A stretch of 64,000 nt of DNA, from NCBI RefSeq assembly GCF_038039535.1, contig NZ_JBBPHP010000011.1, positions 62,001 to 126,000 of the forward strand, in the 5' to 3' direction. The notes beneath the pieces were generated by a model. That model ran no database searches and had not been told where the DNA came from. It saw only the letters and a program-made list of their open reading frames with translations. How positions within the stretch are numbered: position 1 is the stretch's first letter; the number at the start of each line of letters is the position of its first letter. Origin of the DNA: Catalinimonas sp038039535. Lineage in GTDB: Bacteria; Bacteroidota; Bacteroidia; Cytophagales; Cyclobacteriaceae. Position numbers and translations under genes: made by a program. Positions 1-9,745 of the stretch are shown here, one piece after another.

Positions 1-1
1 C

Positions 2-2938
2 ACTGAAGAAGCAGAAGCTTATGGGCTGGCCGATATGGGCTATTCAACCCAGGCCGCTTTTTTTGACTATGACAAAGATGGTGACCTGGATGTATATCTG
101 CTCAACAACTCTTTTCGCTCTATCGGCTCTTTCAACCTGAAGGAAAACGAGCGTACCCAGCGTGACCCTATGGGTGGGGATAAATTGTATCAAAATAATG
201 GTGGTCGCTTCTCTGACGTAAGTGAATCAGCCAACATTTATAGTAGCGTAATCGGTTTTGGGCTTGGTATTTTAACCTCCGATCTGGATAAGGATGGCTG
301 GACCGACATCTATGTGTGTAACGACTTTTTTGAGCGTGATTACATCTACATGAATAATGGAGATGGCACCTTCCGCGAAGCATTGCCAGCACAGATGCCT
401 TCCATCAGCATGGCTTCTATGGGAGCGGATGTGGCCGACCTCAGCGGGGATGGCTATCCCGAAATCTTTGTCACCGAGATGCTTCCCCAAAGCGAAGAGA
501 GGCTCAAGACCAGTATGACCTTTGAAAACTGGAATAAGTACCGCTATAATGTCAAGAACGACTATTATCATCAGTATACCCGCAATATGTTGCACCTAAA
601 TAATGGTCCTGCAAACACAACTTTAAAACCATTGGCTAAAAAGGATATTTCCTTCAGCGAAATAGGTAGACTGAGTGGCGTAGAGGCTACTGATTGGAGC
701 TGGAGTGCGCTAATGGCCGATCTGGACAATAATGGCTTCAAAGATATTTATATCACCAATGGGATCTATCAGGATATACTCAATCAGGATTACCTGAAAT
801 TCATTTCCAGCGATGTGGTGGTCAAAAGTATAGTCACAGAAGAAGGTGTCAACTATAAAAAGTTGATAGACATGATTCCTTCCGAACCTATTGCCAATTT
901 TGTATATGCTGGACAGGAGCAAATGACTTTTGAGGATAGTACCCAGGCCTGGGGACTGCATCAGCCCAGCTTTTCCAACGGCTCCGCTTATGGTGACCTG
1001 GACAATGATGGTGACCTGGACCTGGTGGTCAATAATGTGAATATGCCAGCCTTTGTATATCAAAATCAGGCCAATGCATTCTACCCAGAGCATCATTACC
1101 TTAAAGTAAAGCTAAAAGGAAAGGACCGGAACACTTTTGCGGTAGGCACCAAAGTCACTGCTTTTGCGGATGACCAAAAATTTTACCTGGAACAGACACC
1201 AATGCGGGGTTTTCAGTCCTCAGTGGACTACGGTTTGCATTTCGGTTTAGGAAATATTGATAAGCTAGACTCTTTATTAGTTGAATGGCCTTCCGGCAAA
1301 AAAACTTTGCTTCAAAATATCTCGGCTGACCAAAGCATCACAGTAGATGAAATGGAAGCGGAAGCGATCAATATGTTTACAAAGTTTAGCATTCCAACTT
1401 CAAATGGAATCTCTTTTTATGACCTCAGTGATAATCTTCCTGATGACTTCTCCCATCAGGAAAATGAGTACAGCGATTTTGATAAAGACGCGCTGCTCTT
1501 CCACATGAATTCTACCGAAGGCCCCCGCATGGCGGTAGGAGATGTCAATGGTGATGGCAGAGAGGATGTGTTTATGGGGGGAGCCAAAGACTTTCCTGCC
1601 AAACTGTTTTTACAGACCTCCGATGGTAAAATGATCAAAAGCCAGCAAAATATTTGGGAAGAAGATAAGCGACATGAGGATGTGGATGCCCTGTTTTTTG
1701 ATGCTGACAATGACCATGATCTGGATTTGTATGTGGTGAGTGGTGGAAGTGAGTACTCCATCAGCTCTTCCGCTTTATCGGACAGGCTGTATTTCAACGA
1801 TGGTAAGGGAAATTTTACCAAGTCCAATCAGCTTTTACCTACTTCACGTTTTGAAAGCACTTCCTGCGTAGCCGCAGCGGATTACGATCAGGATGGAGAT
1901 CAGGATTTGTTTGTGGGCGTCAGGCTTAGGGACAGACTTTATGGTGTAGCTCAGAACGGCTACCTGCTGGAAAATGATGGTAGCGGAAATTTTGAAAATG
2001 TCAATGAAGAAAAAGCTGCCGCCCTGAACAATCTGGGACTGATACGGGACGCGAAGTGGCTGGATTATAACGCCGATGGCTGGACAGACCTGTTGGTGGT
2101 TGGTGAATGGATGAGCATACAGCTGTTTGAGAATCAGGAAGGCAGGCTGGAAAATGTTTCTGAAAAAGCTGGGCTGTCAAATCTGGCAGGTTGGTGGAAT
2201 ACGGTTGAAGTGGCTGACCTGGATGCTGATGGCGATATGGATATAGTGGCAGGAAATCATGGCCTGAACTCCCGTTTCAGAGCCAGTGAGGAAAAACCTA
2301 TTGCCTGCTATATCAATGATTTTGATGGCAATGGTAATGTGGAACAGATTGTCTGCACTTACAATAAAGACTCTCTATACCCGCTGGTACTTCAGCATGA
2401 CCTGGTGAAACAACTGCCTTCTCTGCGTAAAAAATACCTCAAAAACGAAAGCTATAAACTCCAGCAAATCAACGATATATTCAGTGAGCAGCAGTTGTCA
2501 TCGGCAATTGTCCATCAGGTGACTACGCTGGAAAGTATGGCGTTGCTGAACCAGGGAGATGGTACATTTGCAGTACAACCTCTCCCCCGAGAGGCGCAGA
2601 GTACTCCGATTTATGCCCTGCATATTGAAGATTTGGATCAGGATGGCATAGCAGATATTCTTTTGGGCGGAAATCTGTACGAGGCTAAACCGGAGGTAGG
2701 GCGGTATGATGCCAGCTATGGCACTTTCCTGAAAGGCAATGGAGATGGCACTTTTGAAGCAATTTCTAACCGGGCCATCGGACTGAAAGTAGAAGGGCAA
2801 TTACGGGACATTGCTTCTGTGAAAATGAAGGACACGGAAGTGCTTTTCATGGTGAAAAATAATGCCAAAGTGCAGGCTCTGAAAGTGATTCATCAACAAG
2901 AGTCTATTGCGGAAGGACTACAAACTCCCAATCTGTGA
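2..2938 (+). CDS. VCBS/FG-GAP repeat protein with ASPIC/UnbV domain (5' partial)
   Basis: The reading frame is already open at the first bases of the window, so the N-terminus lies outside; the first in-frame ATG at 35 falls inside a repeat and is not a true start. The visible protein of about 979 residues carries at least ten calcium-loop repeats of the DxDxDGxxD type (for example DYDKDGDLD, DLDKDGWTD, DLDNDGDLD), which fold as blades of a beta-propeller. In the middle (about residues 370-460) is an ASPIC/UnbV segment with RGFQSSVDYGLHFGLG and VEWPSGKK, followed by a second set of blades. Such proteins are cell-surface or periplasmic and are common beside SusCD systems; no enzymatic activity can be assigned. 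It overlaps the next paralogue by four bases (GTGA), so the two are translationally coupled. Confidence 0.9.
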   Translation, partial: TEEAEAYGLADMGYSTQAAFFDYDKDGDLDVYLLNNSFRSIGSFNLKENERTQRDPMGGDKLYQNNGGRFSDVSESANIYSSVIGFGLGILTSDLDKDGWTDIYVCNDFFERDYIYMNNGDGTFREALPAQMPSISMASMGADVADLSGDGYPEIFVTEMLPQSEERLKTSMTFENWNKYRYNVKNDYYHQYTRNMLHLNNGPANTTLKPLAKKDISFSEIGRLSGVEATDWSWSALMADLDNNGFKDIYITNGIYQDILNQDYLKFISSDVVVKSIVTEEGVNYKKLIDMIPSEPIANFVYAGQEQMTFEDSTQAWGLHQPSFSNGSAYGDLDNDGDLDLVVNNVNMPAFVYQNQANAFYPEHHYLKVKLKGKDRNTFAVGTKVTAFADDQKFYLEQTPMRGFQSSVDYGLHFGLGNIDKLDSLLVEWPSGKKTLLQNISADQSITVDEMEAEAINMFTKFSIPTSNGISFYDLSDNLPDDFSHQENEYSDFDKDALLFHMNSTEGPRMAVGDVNGDGREDVFMGGAKDFPAKLFLQTSDGKMIKSQQNIWEEDKRHEDVDALFFDADNDHDLDLYVVSGGSEYSISSSALSDRLYFNDGKGNFTKSNQLLPTSRFESTSCVAAADYDQDGDQDLFVGVRLRDRLYGVAQNGYLLENDGSGNFENVNEEKAAALNNLGLIRDAKWLDYNADGWTDLLVVGEWMSIQLFENQEGRLENVSEKAGLSNLAGWWNTVEVADLDADGDMDIVAGNHGLNSRFRASEEKPIACYINDFDGNGNVEQIVCTYNKDSLYPLVLQHDLVKQLPSLRKKYLKNESYKLQQINDIFSEQQLSSAIVHQVTTLESMALLNQGDGTFAVQPLPREAQSTPIYALHIEDLDQDGIADILLGGNLYEAKPEVGRYDASYGTFLKGNGDGTFEAISNRAIGLKVEGQLRDIASVKMKDTEVLFMVKNNAKVQALKVIHQQESIAEGLQTPNL

Positions 2939-5900
2939 GCAGTTTCTTAGCTACCATATTGATCAAAAGCAAGCATGTGCCAGCATGGTTGGCAGGCATT
3001 ATTCTCATCGCCTGCTTATTTTCTGCCTGTCAGCCGGAACCCAAACTTTTTACGACTTTACCCTCGGAAAAAACAGGCGTGACTTTTATCAATCAGCTGG
3101 AAGAAACGGAGGAGATCAACATCAATGAATATCTGTATGCACACAATGGAGGTGGTGTGGCGGTAGGAGATGTCAATCGCGATGGACTGGCAGACCTGTA
3201 TTTTACGTCTAATCAATTACCTAATAAGCTTTACCTCAACAAAGGAAATTTTGTCTTTGAAGACATAACCGAACAGGCAGATGTAGCCGGTTTATCGGGC
3301 TCCAACTACTGGACTACCGGAGTGGTGATGGCAGATGTCAATGCGGATGGATGGCTGGACATCTACGTGTCACAGGTTTCTCAGTATAAATCTTTTCAGG
3401 GACACAATCAGCTGTTTATCAACAACGGCGCTACTACCGGCGGAGACCTGACTTTTACGGAGAGTGCAGCGGAGTATAATCTGGATATCACAGGCTATGC
3501 CCAGCAGGCTGCTTTTTTTGATTATGATGGCGATGGTGACCTGGATATGTATCAGCTCAGGCATGCGGTGCACAATCCCGATGTATATATCAAAGCGGCT
3601 TTGCGCACAAAACGAGACAGCCTCGCCGGAGATCAGTTGTTCAGAAATGATGATGGTGTCTTTCATGATGTGACCGAAGAAGCAGGAATCTATGGTGCTG
3701 CACTAGGCTATGGGCTGGCAGTAGGCATTGGTGATCTGGATGATAATGGCTGCCCCGATATTTATGTCTCCAACGACTTTCACGAAAATGATTACGTGTA
3801 TTACAACAACTGTGATGGTACTTTCAGAGAAGGCATCAAGGGTACACTGGGGCATAGCAGTACATTTTCTATGGGTAGTGATATTGCTGATTTTAACAAT
3901 GATGAGCTATTAGATATCATTACACTGGACATGAAGCCGGAGGATGAAATCATCAGGAAAAAGTCTGCCGGACCTGATCCCTACGATATTTATGAGTACA
4001 AACTGGGCTTTGGCTACTACTATCAATATCCCCGCAATATGCTGCACCTCAACCGGGGAAATCTTTTTGAGAACAATGTGCAGTTTAGTGAGATCGGCCA
4101 GCTGGCGGGCATAGATGCTACCGACTGGAGCTGGTCTGCCTTGATGGCTGACCTGGATAATGATGGCTGGAAAGATATTTTCATCACCAACGGTATCTTG
4201 CGTCGTCCGATTGACCTGGATTACATCAATTTTACGTACGATGAAAAAATCTCCAACAGCCAATCTGCCCTGGAAAAAGCCCACAGTATGCCTGAAGGAG
4301 CTGTGGCAAATTATGCTTATCAGAACAATGGAAATCTAAGCTTTAATAATGTCTCTGCCGATTGGGGTTTGGATGAAGTGGGATATTCTATGGGTGCGGC
4401 CTACGCGGATCTGGACAATGATGGCGATCTGGACCTGGTGGTCAATCATCTGAACGCCCTGGCTTCAGTATATCGCAATAATACAGAAAAAGTAAAGCAG
4501 CATCATTACATCAAAATAAAACTTAAAGGAGATCAGCAAAACCCATTTGGTGTAGGAGCAAGAGTGGTAGTAGAAGCCAATGGACAAAAGCAAATGCAGG
4601 AACTTTATCCGGTCAGGGGCTGGCAATCGTCAGTAGATTATGCGCTGAACTTCGGCTTAGGCGAGATAGAAAACATTGACAAAATCACAGTCATCTGGCC
4701 TGATGGAAGTCTGCAGGTGATGGTAAATATTAAGGCAGATCAAAGTCTGGAAATTGAGAAAGAAGCTGCCGCTAAGCATAAAGCAAAACTGGCTTCTACT
4801 AAAATTTTCCGTGATATCACAGCACAGTCAGGAGTGTCCTTTAAACATCAGGAGAACCATTATGTGGACTTTAATACCGAAAGACTCCTTCCTCATAAAC
4901 TATCTACCGAAGGCCCCCGGCTGGCCGTGGCAGATGTTAATGGCGATGGTCTGGAAGATTTTTACATTGGTGGAGCAGCAGGTCAGGCAGGAGAATTATA
5001 TTTTCAAACAGAAAGAGATTTGGTGCTTTTTGTCAAAAGTAATCATCCTGTGTTTGCCGAAGATCAGGAGAAAGAAGATGTAGACGCGCTTTTCTTTGAT
5101 GTGGAAGGAGATGGCGATGCAGACCTGTATGTGGTCAGCGGTGGCGGACAGTTTAACGAAAGCATTAACAATGAAGACCGGATGTATCTCAACGATGGGC
5201 AGGGTAATTTTACCAAATCCCCACAAATTTTACCCAAACTCAATGGCGCTTGCGTAGTAGCGGCTGATTTTAATAAAGATGGTCATCAGGATTTGTTTGT
5301 CGGCAGTCGTTCCGTTGCCGGAGCTTATGGACTTTCGCCTGATAGTGAACTGCTCTGGAATGATGGGCATGGGCGTTTGCTCAAAGATACTTCAGCCTAT
5401 ATAAAGACATTACAAGCTTTGGGCATGGTCACTGATGCAGTCTGGTCGGAAGATAGCCAGGAGCTGGTTGTAGTAGGAGAGTGGATGCCTATCACATTTT
5501 TGTTCTTTGGAGAGCATAGCGTTGAAAAAAGAGAGATTCCCAATACTTCAGGGTGGTGGAATACCATTGCGTTAGCTGATTTGAATGCTGATGGTAAGCA
5601 GGATTTGCTATGCGGTAATTTGGGCCTCAATACAGAACTCAAAGCCTCAAAAGAAGAGCCTTTGGGTTTGTACGTCAAAGACTTTGACAATAACCTGATG
5701 GTAGACCCAATTATCACCTATTATCGGCAGAGCAAAGAGTGGGTGTATGCCGGACTGGATGCCCTGAAAAAGCAGATGCCTCCCATAAGGATTCGTTATA
5801 ACGACTACGCTTCCTTTGCCAGCCACACTTTTGATCAGGTGTTTTCCGAAGCTTTTATCAGCAATTCGGTGATCAAAAAAGCGCAGATGCTACAGTCAGT

Positions 5901-6294
5901 GTATCTGCTTAATGAAGGAAGTGGAGAATACAGCATCCATGACTTACCCTTGCCAGCCCAGTTTTCTCCCATCTATGCTTTTCAGACAGGTAATTTTGAT
6001 CATGACGGATTGCTAGATATCCTGGCAGTGGGTAACTTTGATGGAAACGTGCCCAGCCTGGGCCGTTATGATGCTTCTTATGGAAACTTCCTGAAAGGAG
6101 AAGGAGGAGGTGAATTTGAAGCAGTAGAAGCTTGTCACAGTGGATTCGCAGTTTATGGGGAAGCAAGGGATATGCAGCAGGTCAATATTGGCGATCAAAA
6201 AATTTTGATCATCAGCAGAAATCATGCGGAGGCCCGTTTTATAGAAGTAGCACAACCTTCAGACATGTATCAAACAGAATTACTAAGACAATAA
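2935..6294 (+). CDS. VCBS/FG-GAP repeat lipoprotein with ASPIC/UnbV domain
   Basis: A protein of 1119 residues starting at a GTG that overlaps the stop of the preceding paralogue. The N-terminus is a lipoprotein signal (hydrophobic stretch, then LFSAC with the lipid-bearing Cys near residue 33), so the mature protein is probably anchored in the outer membrane. It has two propeller-like arrays of calcium loops (DVNRDGLAD, DVNADGWLD, DYDGDGDLD, DLDNDGWKD, DVNGDGLED and others) separated by an ASPIC/UnbV domain around residues 520-610 (RGWQSSVDYALNFGLG, VIWPDGS). The same order is seen in the upstream partial gene and in the gene at 34985, so the three are paralogues. Its stop lies 14 bases before the GH127 gene, suggesting a shared transcript. 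The molecular role is unknown; surface binding or scaffolding of a polymer substrate is an inference. Confidence 0.9.
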   Translation: MSSFLATILIKSKHVPAWLAGIILIACLFSACQPEPKLFTTLPSEKTGVTFINQLEETEEININEYLYAHNGGGVAVGDVNRDGLADLYFTSNQLPNKLYLNKGNFVFEDITEQADVAGLSGSNYWTTGVVMADVNADGWLDIYVSQVSQYKSFQGHNQLFINNGATTGGDLTFTESAAEYNLDITGYAQQAAFFDYDGDGDLDMYQLRHAVHNPDVYIKAALRTKRDSLAGDQLFRNDDGVFHDVTEEAGIYGAALGYGLAVGIGDLDDNGCPDIYVSNDFHENDYVYYNNCDGTFREGIKGTLGHSSTFSMGSDIADFNNDELLDIITLDMKPEDEIIRKKSAGPDPYDIYEYKLGFGYYYQYPRNMLHLNRGNLFENNVQFSEIGQLAGIDATDWSWSALMADLDNDGWKDIFITNGILRRPIDLDYINFTYDEKISNSQSALEKAHSMPEGAVANYAYQNNGNLSFNNVSADWGLDEVGYSMGAAYADLDNDGDLDLVVNHLNALASVYRNNTEKVKQHHYIKIKLKGDQQNPFGVGARVVVEANGQKQMQELYPVRGWQSSVDYALNFGLGEIENIDKITVIWPDGSLQVMVNIKADQSLEIEKEAAAKHKAKLASTKIFRDITAQSGVSFKHQENHYVDFNTERLLPHKLSTEGPRLAVADVNGDGLEDFYIGGAAGQAGELYFQTERDLVLFVKSNHPVFAEDQEKEDVDALFFDVEGDGDADLYVVSGGGQFNESINNEDRMYLNDGQGNFTKSPQILPKLNGACVVAADFNKDGHQDLFVGSRSVAGAYGLSPDSELLWNDGHGRLLKDTSAYIKTLQALGMVTDAVWSEDSQELVVVGEWMPITFLFFGEHSVEKREIPNTSGWWNTIALADLNADGKQDLLCGNLGLNTELKASKEEPLGLYVKDFDNNLMVDPIITYYRQSKEWVYAGLDALKKQMPPIRIRYNDYASFASHTFDQVFSEAFISNSVIKKAQMLQSVYLLNEGSGEYSIHDLPLPAQFSPIYAFQTGNFDHDGLLDILAVGNFDGNVPSLGRYDASYGNFLKGEGGGEFEAVEACHSGFAVYGEARDMQQVNIGDQKILIISRNHAEARFIEVAQPSDMYQTELLRQ

Positions 6295-6308
6295 AAACAC
6301 CTATTGCT

Positions 6309-8306
6309 ATGAAATCAATACCAAAAATGATTGTCCTGAGCTTATGTTGGCTTTCCTTTTTGCCCACTGCGAATGTACAGGCTCAAATGTCGGATTACCC
6401 CATCCAGCCTGTAGATTTTACGGAAGTCTACCTTACCGAAGGCTTCTGGAGAGACCGACTGAACACCGTTTCGGATGTGACCATTCCCTATGCTTTTCAG
6501 AAATGTGAGGAGACCGGCAGAATCAACAACTTCATCTACGCCGGTGGATTGAAAGAAGGCAAATTTGAAGGAGACTTCGGCTTTGACGATTCCGATGTGT
6601 ACAAAATTATGGAAGGAGCAGCCTATAGCCTGATGCTCAAAGAAAACCCGGAGATGGAAGCTTATCTGGATAAGCTAGTCTCCTACCTGGAAGCAGCTCA
6701 GGAAGATGATGGCTATCTCTATACTTCCTGGACGCTCAAAGCCAATGAGTACAACGACTTTATCTGCTGCTCCTACGATCCTGCCGGACGTTTTGAAGGT
6801 TCCCGCATGAGCCACGAACTTTATAATGCCGGACATATGTATGAGGCAGCGGTGGCCCACTACAGAGCTACCGGAAAAGATGATTTTCTCAACATTGCCA
6901 TCCGCAATGCGGATTTGGTCTACCAGCTTTGTGTAGAGGAAGGCAAAACCTATTATCCCGGGCATCAGGAAATTGAAATTGGCTTAGTAAAACTTTATAG
7001 AGTTACCGGAAATGAAAAGTACCTGAAACTTGCCAAGTTGTTTTTAGACAGAAGGGGCAAAGGTTTACGCACTTATGAGAATGAAGGTGAGCATTTAGCA
7101 ACTTATGCCCTTTATTCTCAGGACCACAAGCCTGTGACGGAGCAGGAAGAAGCACTGGGACATTCCGTAAGGGCAGCGTATATGTATTCTTCTATGGCGG
7201 ACATCGCTGCCATCATGGGAGATAAGGCTTATCTGGAGGCTTCCGATAAATTGTGGGAAAATATTGTCAGCAAAAAAATGTACGTAACCGGAGGGCTGGG
7301 TGCTGGCAATGGCATAGAAGGCTTTGATGTGGCTTACGCTCTGCCCAATGACGCTTATGCGGAAACCTGCGCGGCCATTGCTAATGTGTACTGGAATCAT
7401 CGCATGTTTTTACTGCACGGAGACGCCAAATATATAGATGTGTTAGAGCGTACGCTCTATAATGGCTTGATCGCTGGTCTTTCAATGGAAGGGGAGACAT
7501 TTTTTTATCCCAACCCCCTGGAATTTAACGGAGAATCCACCTTTAATCAGGGAGCGGTTTGCCGTAGCGAGTGGTTTGACTGTTCCTGCTGTCCTTCCAA
7601 TCTTTCCCGCTTTGTACCCTCGGTAGGAGGCTATGTATATGCGGTGGATGATGAAGATGTCTATGTCAACCTCTTTATGAATAACCAGACTGAGGTGGAG
7701 GTCAACGACCAGCAACTCGTGCTGGAACAGGTAACCAATTATCCCTGGGAGGGCGATATCAGTATTAAAATCAATAATGAACAGCCGGTCAAAGCGAACC
7801 TGATGATCAGGATTCCGGGTTGGTCAGAAAATGAAGCCGTACCCAGCGACCTGTATACTTTTACAAAAAAGTCCAACAAAAAAGCTACGATCAAAGTCAA
7901 TGGTAAAGATTATATATTTAGCAAAAAGAACGGCTATGCTGTTGTGGAAGGTGAGTGGAAAAAAGGAGATCAGCTGGATATACAGTTCCCGATGGAAGTC
8001 AAGACAGTAAAAAGCCATGAAAAAGTAACCGCCAATAGAGGAAAAGTAGCGGTTGAAAGAGGACCCTTGGTGTACTGTGCCGAAGGCGTAGACAATAAGG
8101 GTCATGCCATGGATATTCATCTGGATAGCCAATCACCTTTCAGCGTAGAGTACAAAAAAGACCTGCTACATGGCGTAACAGTGCTCACTGGAAAAGGCTG
8201 GGTAAACGCTGAAAGTGAAAAAATGGACGTACAACTCATCCCTTACTATTCCTGGAGCCACAGAGACATCAGCCCCATGTCGGTATGGTTGTATGAAGGA
8301 AAGTAA
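6309..8306 (+). CDS. GH127 family beta-L-arabinofuranosidase (DUF1680)
   Basis: This 665-residue exported glycoside hydrolase is expected to remove terminal beta-L-arabinofuranosyl residues. The frame extends upstream to 6132, but that part overlaps the previous gene; the ATG at 6309 gives a clean signal peptide (MKSIPKM... cleaved after NVQAQ). GH127 hallmarks are present: an ETC motif (Glu352, Cys354) and a Cys-rich DCSCCPSN motif (Cys425, Cys427, Cys428). In the characterised member HypBA1 an equivalent Glu and three Cys bind zinc, and the first Cys of the CC pair is the nucleophile; assigning those roles to Cys427 and its partners here is by analogy. A helical (alpha/alpha)6 barrel followed by beta domains fits the length. 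It directly follows two VCBS/ASPIC genes. GH127 members vary in specificity, so the exact sugar is less certain than the family. Confidence 0.9.
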   Translation: MKSIPKMIVLSLCWLSFLPTANVQAQMSDYPIQPVDFTEVYLTEGFWRDRLNTVSDVTIPYAFQKCEETGRINNFIYAGGLKEGKFEGDFGFDDSDVYKIMEGAAYSLMLKENPEMEAYLDKLVSYLEAAQEDDGYLYTSWTLKANEYNDFICCSYDPAGRFEGSRMSHELYNAGHMYEAAVAHYRATGKDDFLNIAIRNADLVYQLCVEEGKTYYPGHQEIEIGLVKLYRVTGNEKYLKLAKLFLDRRGKGLRTYENEGEHLATYALYSQDHKPVTEQEEALGHSVRAAYMYSSMADIAAIMGDKAYLEASDKLWENIVSKKMYVTGGLGAGNGIEGFDVAYALPNDAYAETCAAIANVYWNHRMFLLHGDAKYIDVLERTLYNGLIAGLSMEGETFFYPNPLEFNGESTFNQGAVCRSEWFDCSCCPSNLSRFVPSVGGYVYAVDDEDVYVNLFMNNQTEVEVNDQQLVLEQVTNYPWEGDISIKINNEQPVKANLMIRIPGWSENEAVPSDLYTFTKKSNKKATIKVNGKDYIFSKKNGYAVVEGEWKKGDQLDIQFPMEVKTVKSHEKVTANRGKVAVERGPLVYCAEGVDNKGHAMDIHLDSQSPFSVEYKKDLLHGVTVLTGKGWVNAESEKMDVQLIPYYSWSHRDISPMSVWLYEGK

Positions 8307-8367
8307 GCTGAAAAGGTGAGATGAAATTGAAGAAACCTTTGGCGGACCTTCAGTAGCAAAAGAAAAC

Positions 8368-8410
8368 AATAGCCCTTTAATAAAGTAAGTTAGAGGGCTA
8401 TTTACTTTTA
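8368..8410. terminator. Bidirectional terminator-like hairpin between convergent genes
   Basis: A perfect 9-bp inverted repeat (aatagccct at 8368-8376 and agggctatt at 8394-8402) with a 17-base loop lies between the ends of the GH127 gene and the convergent PLP-enzyme gene. It is followed by T-rich sequence on the plus strand (tttactttta), and on the minus strand by gttttctttt, so it could end both transcripts. The loop is longer than usual. Confidence 0.55.
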
Positions 8411-8423
8411 TTACCGCATATAA

Positions 8424-9614
8424 TCACTGTATCACTTTCAGGGCTGTATCCAGATCATGGATCAGGTCCTGAGCGTTCTCCAGCCCCACCGAGATACGCA
8501 TATCCCCCAGGGAAATGCCCATAGCACCAAACTGTTCAGGACTCAGCTCCTTCAGGTAACTAATGGCAGGCGCGTAAATGAGGCTTTCATGTCCTCCCCA
8601 GCTTACGCCGATTTTGAAAAGCTTCAGGCTGTTGACGAAGGCTTTGATGCTGTCCAGATCTTCGGTAGCCAGCTGAAAACTCATCAGTCCAGTATAACCT
8701 TTCATCTGCTTCTTACCCAAATCATACTGTGGAAAGCTTTCCAGTCCGGGGTAGCGTACCAAGCGTATTTTGGGGTGTTTGTCAAGGAAAGCAGCCACCT
8801 GCAAGCCGTTTTCCTGATGCAGCCGCAAACGCATAGGTAGGGTACGCAGGCTGCGTAGTATTAGCCAGGCTTCAAAAGGAGCCATTTTGGCACCCAGCCA
8901 CTCATACTCCCGGGTAGCGATAGAGTCTATATCTTCTGCTTTTCCCATGATCACGCCAGCCACAACATCACTGTGTCCGCCAATATATTTGGAGCAGGAA
9001 TGTACCTCCATGTCAATGCCCATCGCCAGTGCAGGCTGGAAGATAGGCGTAGCCCAGGTATTGTCAATGATGGTGCGAATATTTCGGGACCTTGCCAAAT
9101 CCGCAACTGCCTTGAGGTCTTGCAGGCTGAACACCGCCGAAGAAGGGCTTTCCAGATAGATCAAACGGGTCTTGTCACGAATGGCATGCTCAAAATCCTC
9201 CACCTTGTCACCTGCCACGAAAGTCACTTCTATGCCCATCTTTTTGGTGAGATAATTGGTTAGCAGATTATTGGCCGGGCCATAGATATTTTTGATGGCA
9301 ATCACATGATCTCCTGCATTGATGCAGTGGAGGATGGCTGCTGAGATTGCCCCCATGCCGGAAGGAAAGAGTTGCGTTTTTTCGGCTCCGGCCAGCAGTG
9401 CCAGTTTACGTTCAGCAATAAGTGTGGTAGGGTTTTTACCCCTGGAATAGATAAAGTGACTGGTTCGGTCTTCGTAAGCCTGGTCAATAGCTTCCCAGCT
9501 CTCAAAGGTGAAAAGGGAGTTTTGAAAGATCGGAGGTACTACCGCACCCTCGTACTTACTCCTCTCTTCTCCATAGTGCATTAAAAGCGTTTCTAAAGAT
9601 AGTTTCTCTTCCAT
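8424..9614 (-). CDS. Trans-sulfuration family PLP enzyme (cystathionine gamma-synthase/lyase type)
   Basis: A cytosolic fold-type I PLP enzyme of 396 residues, the normal length for the Cys/Met metabolism family. Visible family features are the substrate-side YSRGKNPT motif (residues 56-63), the PSGMGAI stretch near residue 84 that cradles the cofactor phosphate, Asp184 in IIDNTWATP that pairs with the pyridine nitrogen, and the Schiff-base lysine Lys209 in SCSKYIGGHSD. Members interconvert cysteine, homocysteine and methionine precursors (cystathionine beta- or gamma-lyase, gamma-synthase, O-acetylhomoserine sulfhydrylase, methionine gamma-lyase). These subfamilies cannot be separated reliably by reading the sequence, so no gene symbol is given. 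The gene stands alone on the minus strand, convergent with GH127, with NhaC upstream on the same strand. Confidence 0.85.
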   Translation of the reverse strand: MEEKLSLETLLMHYGEERSKYEGAVVPPIFQNSLFTFESWEAIDQAYEDRTSHFIYSRGKNPTTLIAERKLALLAGAEKTQLFPSGMGAISAAILHCINAGDHVIAIKNIYGPANNLLTNYLTKKMGIEVTFVAGDKVEDFEHAIRDKTRLIYLESPSSAVFSLQDLKAVADLARSRNIRTIIDNTWATPIFQPALAMGIDMEVHSCSKYIGGHSDVVAGVIMGKAEDIDSIATREYEWLGAKMAPFEAWLILRSLRTLPMRLRLHQENGLQVAAFLDKHPKIRLVRYPGLESFPQYDLGKKQMKGYTGLMSFQLATEDLDSIKAFVNSLKLFKIGVSWGGHESLIYAPAISYLKELSPEQFGAMGISLGDMRISVGLENAQDLIHDLDTALKVIQ

Positions 9615-9745
9615 ATTTTTTATTTTGTTAGTGCTGTTGCTGAATGTGTTAGATAGGTTGAATGTTTACCCTGAATTTATTTCAGGGTCTGGTTAAACGT
9701 TTGTCCATAGTCATAGGGTTCTGCCTTTTGCGCTCAACAAAGTGT

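Noticed and set aside
1..6294. Many GATGGTGATCTGGA-like near-repeats at DNA level
   Set aside because: They encode the calcium loops of the propeller blades and do not form a DNA repeat or CRISPR array.
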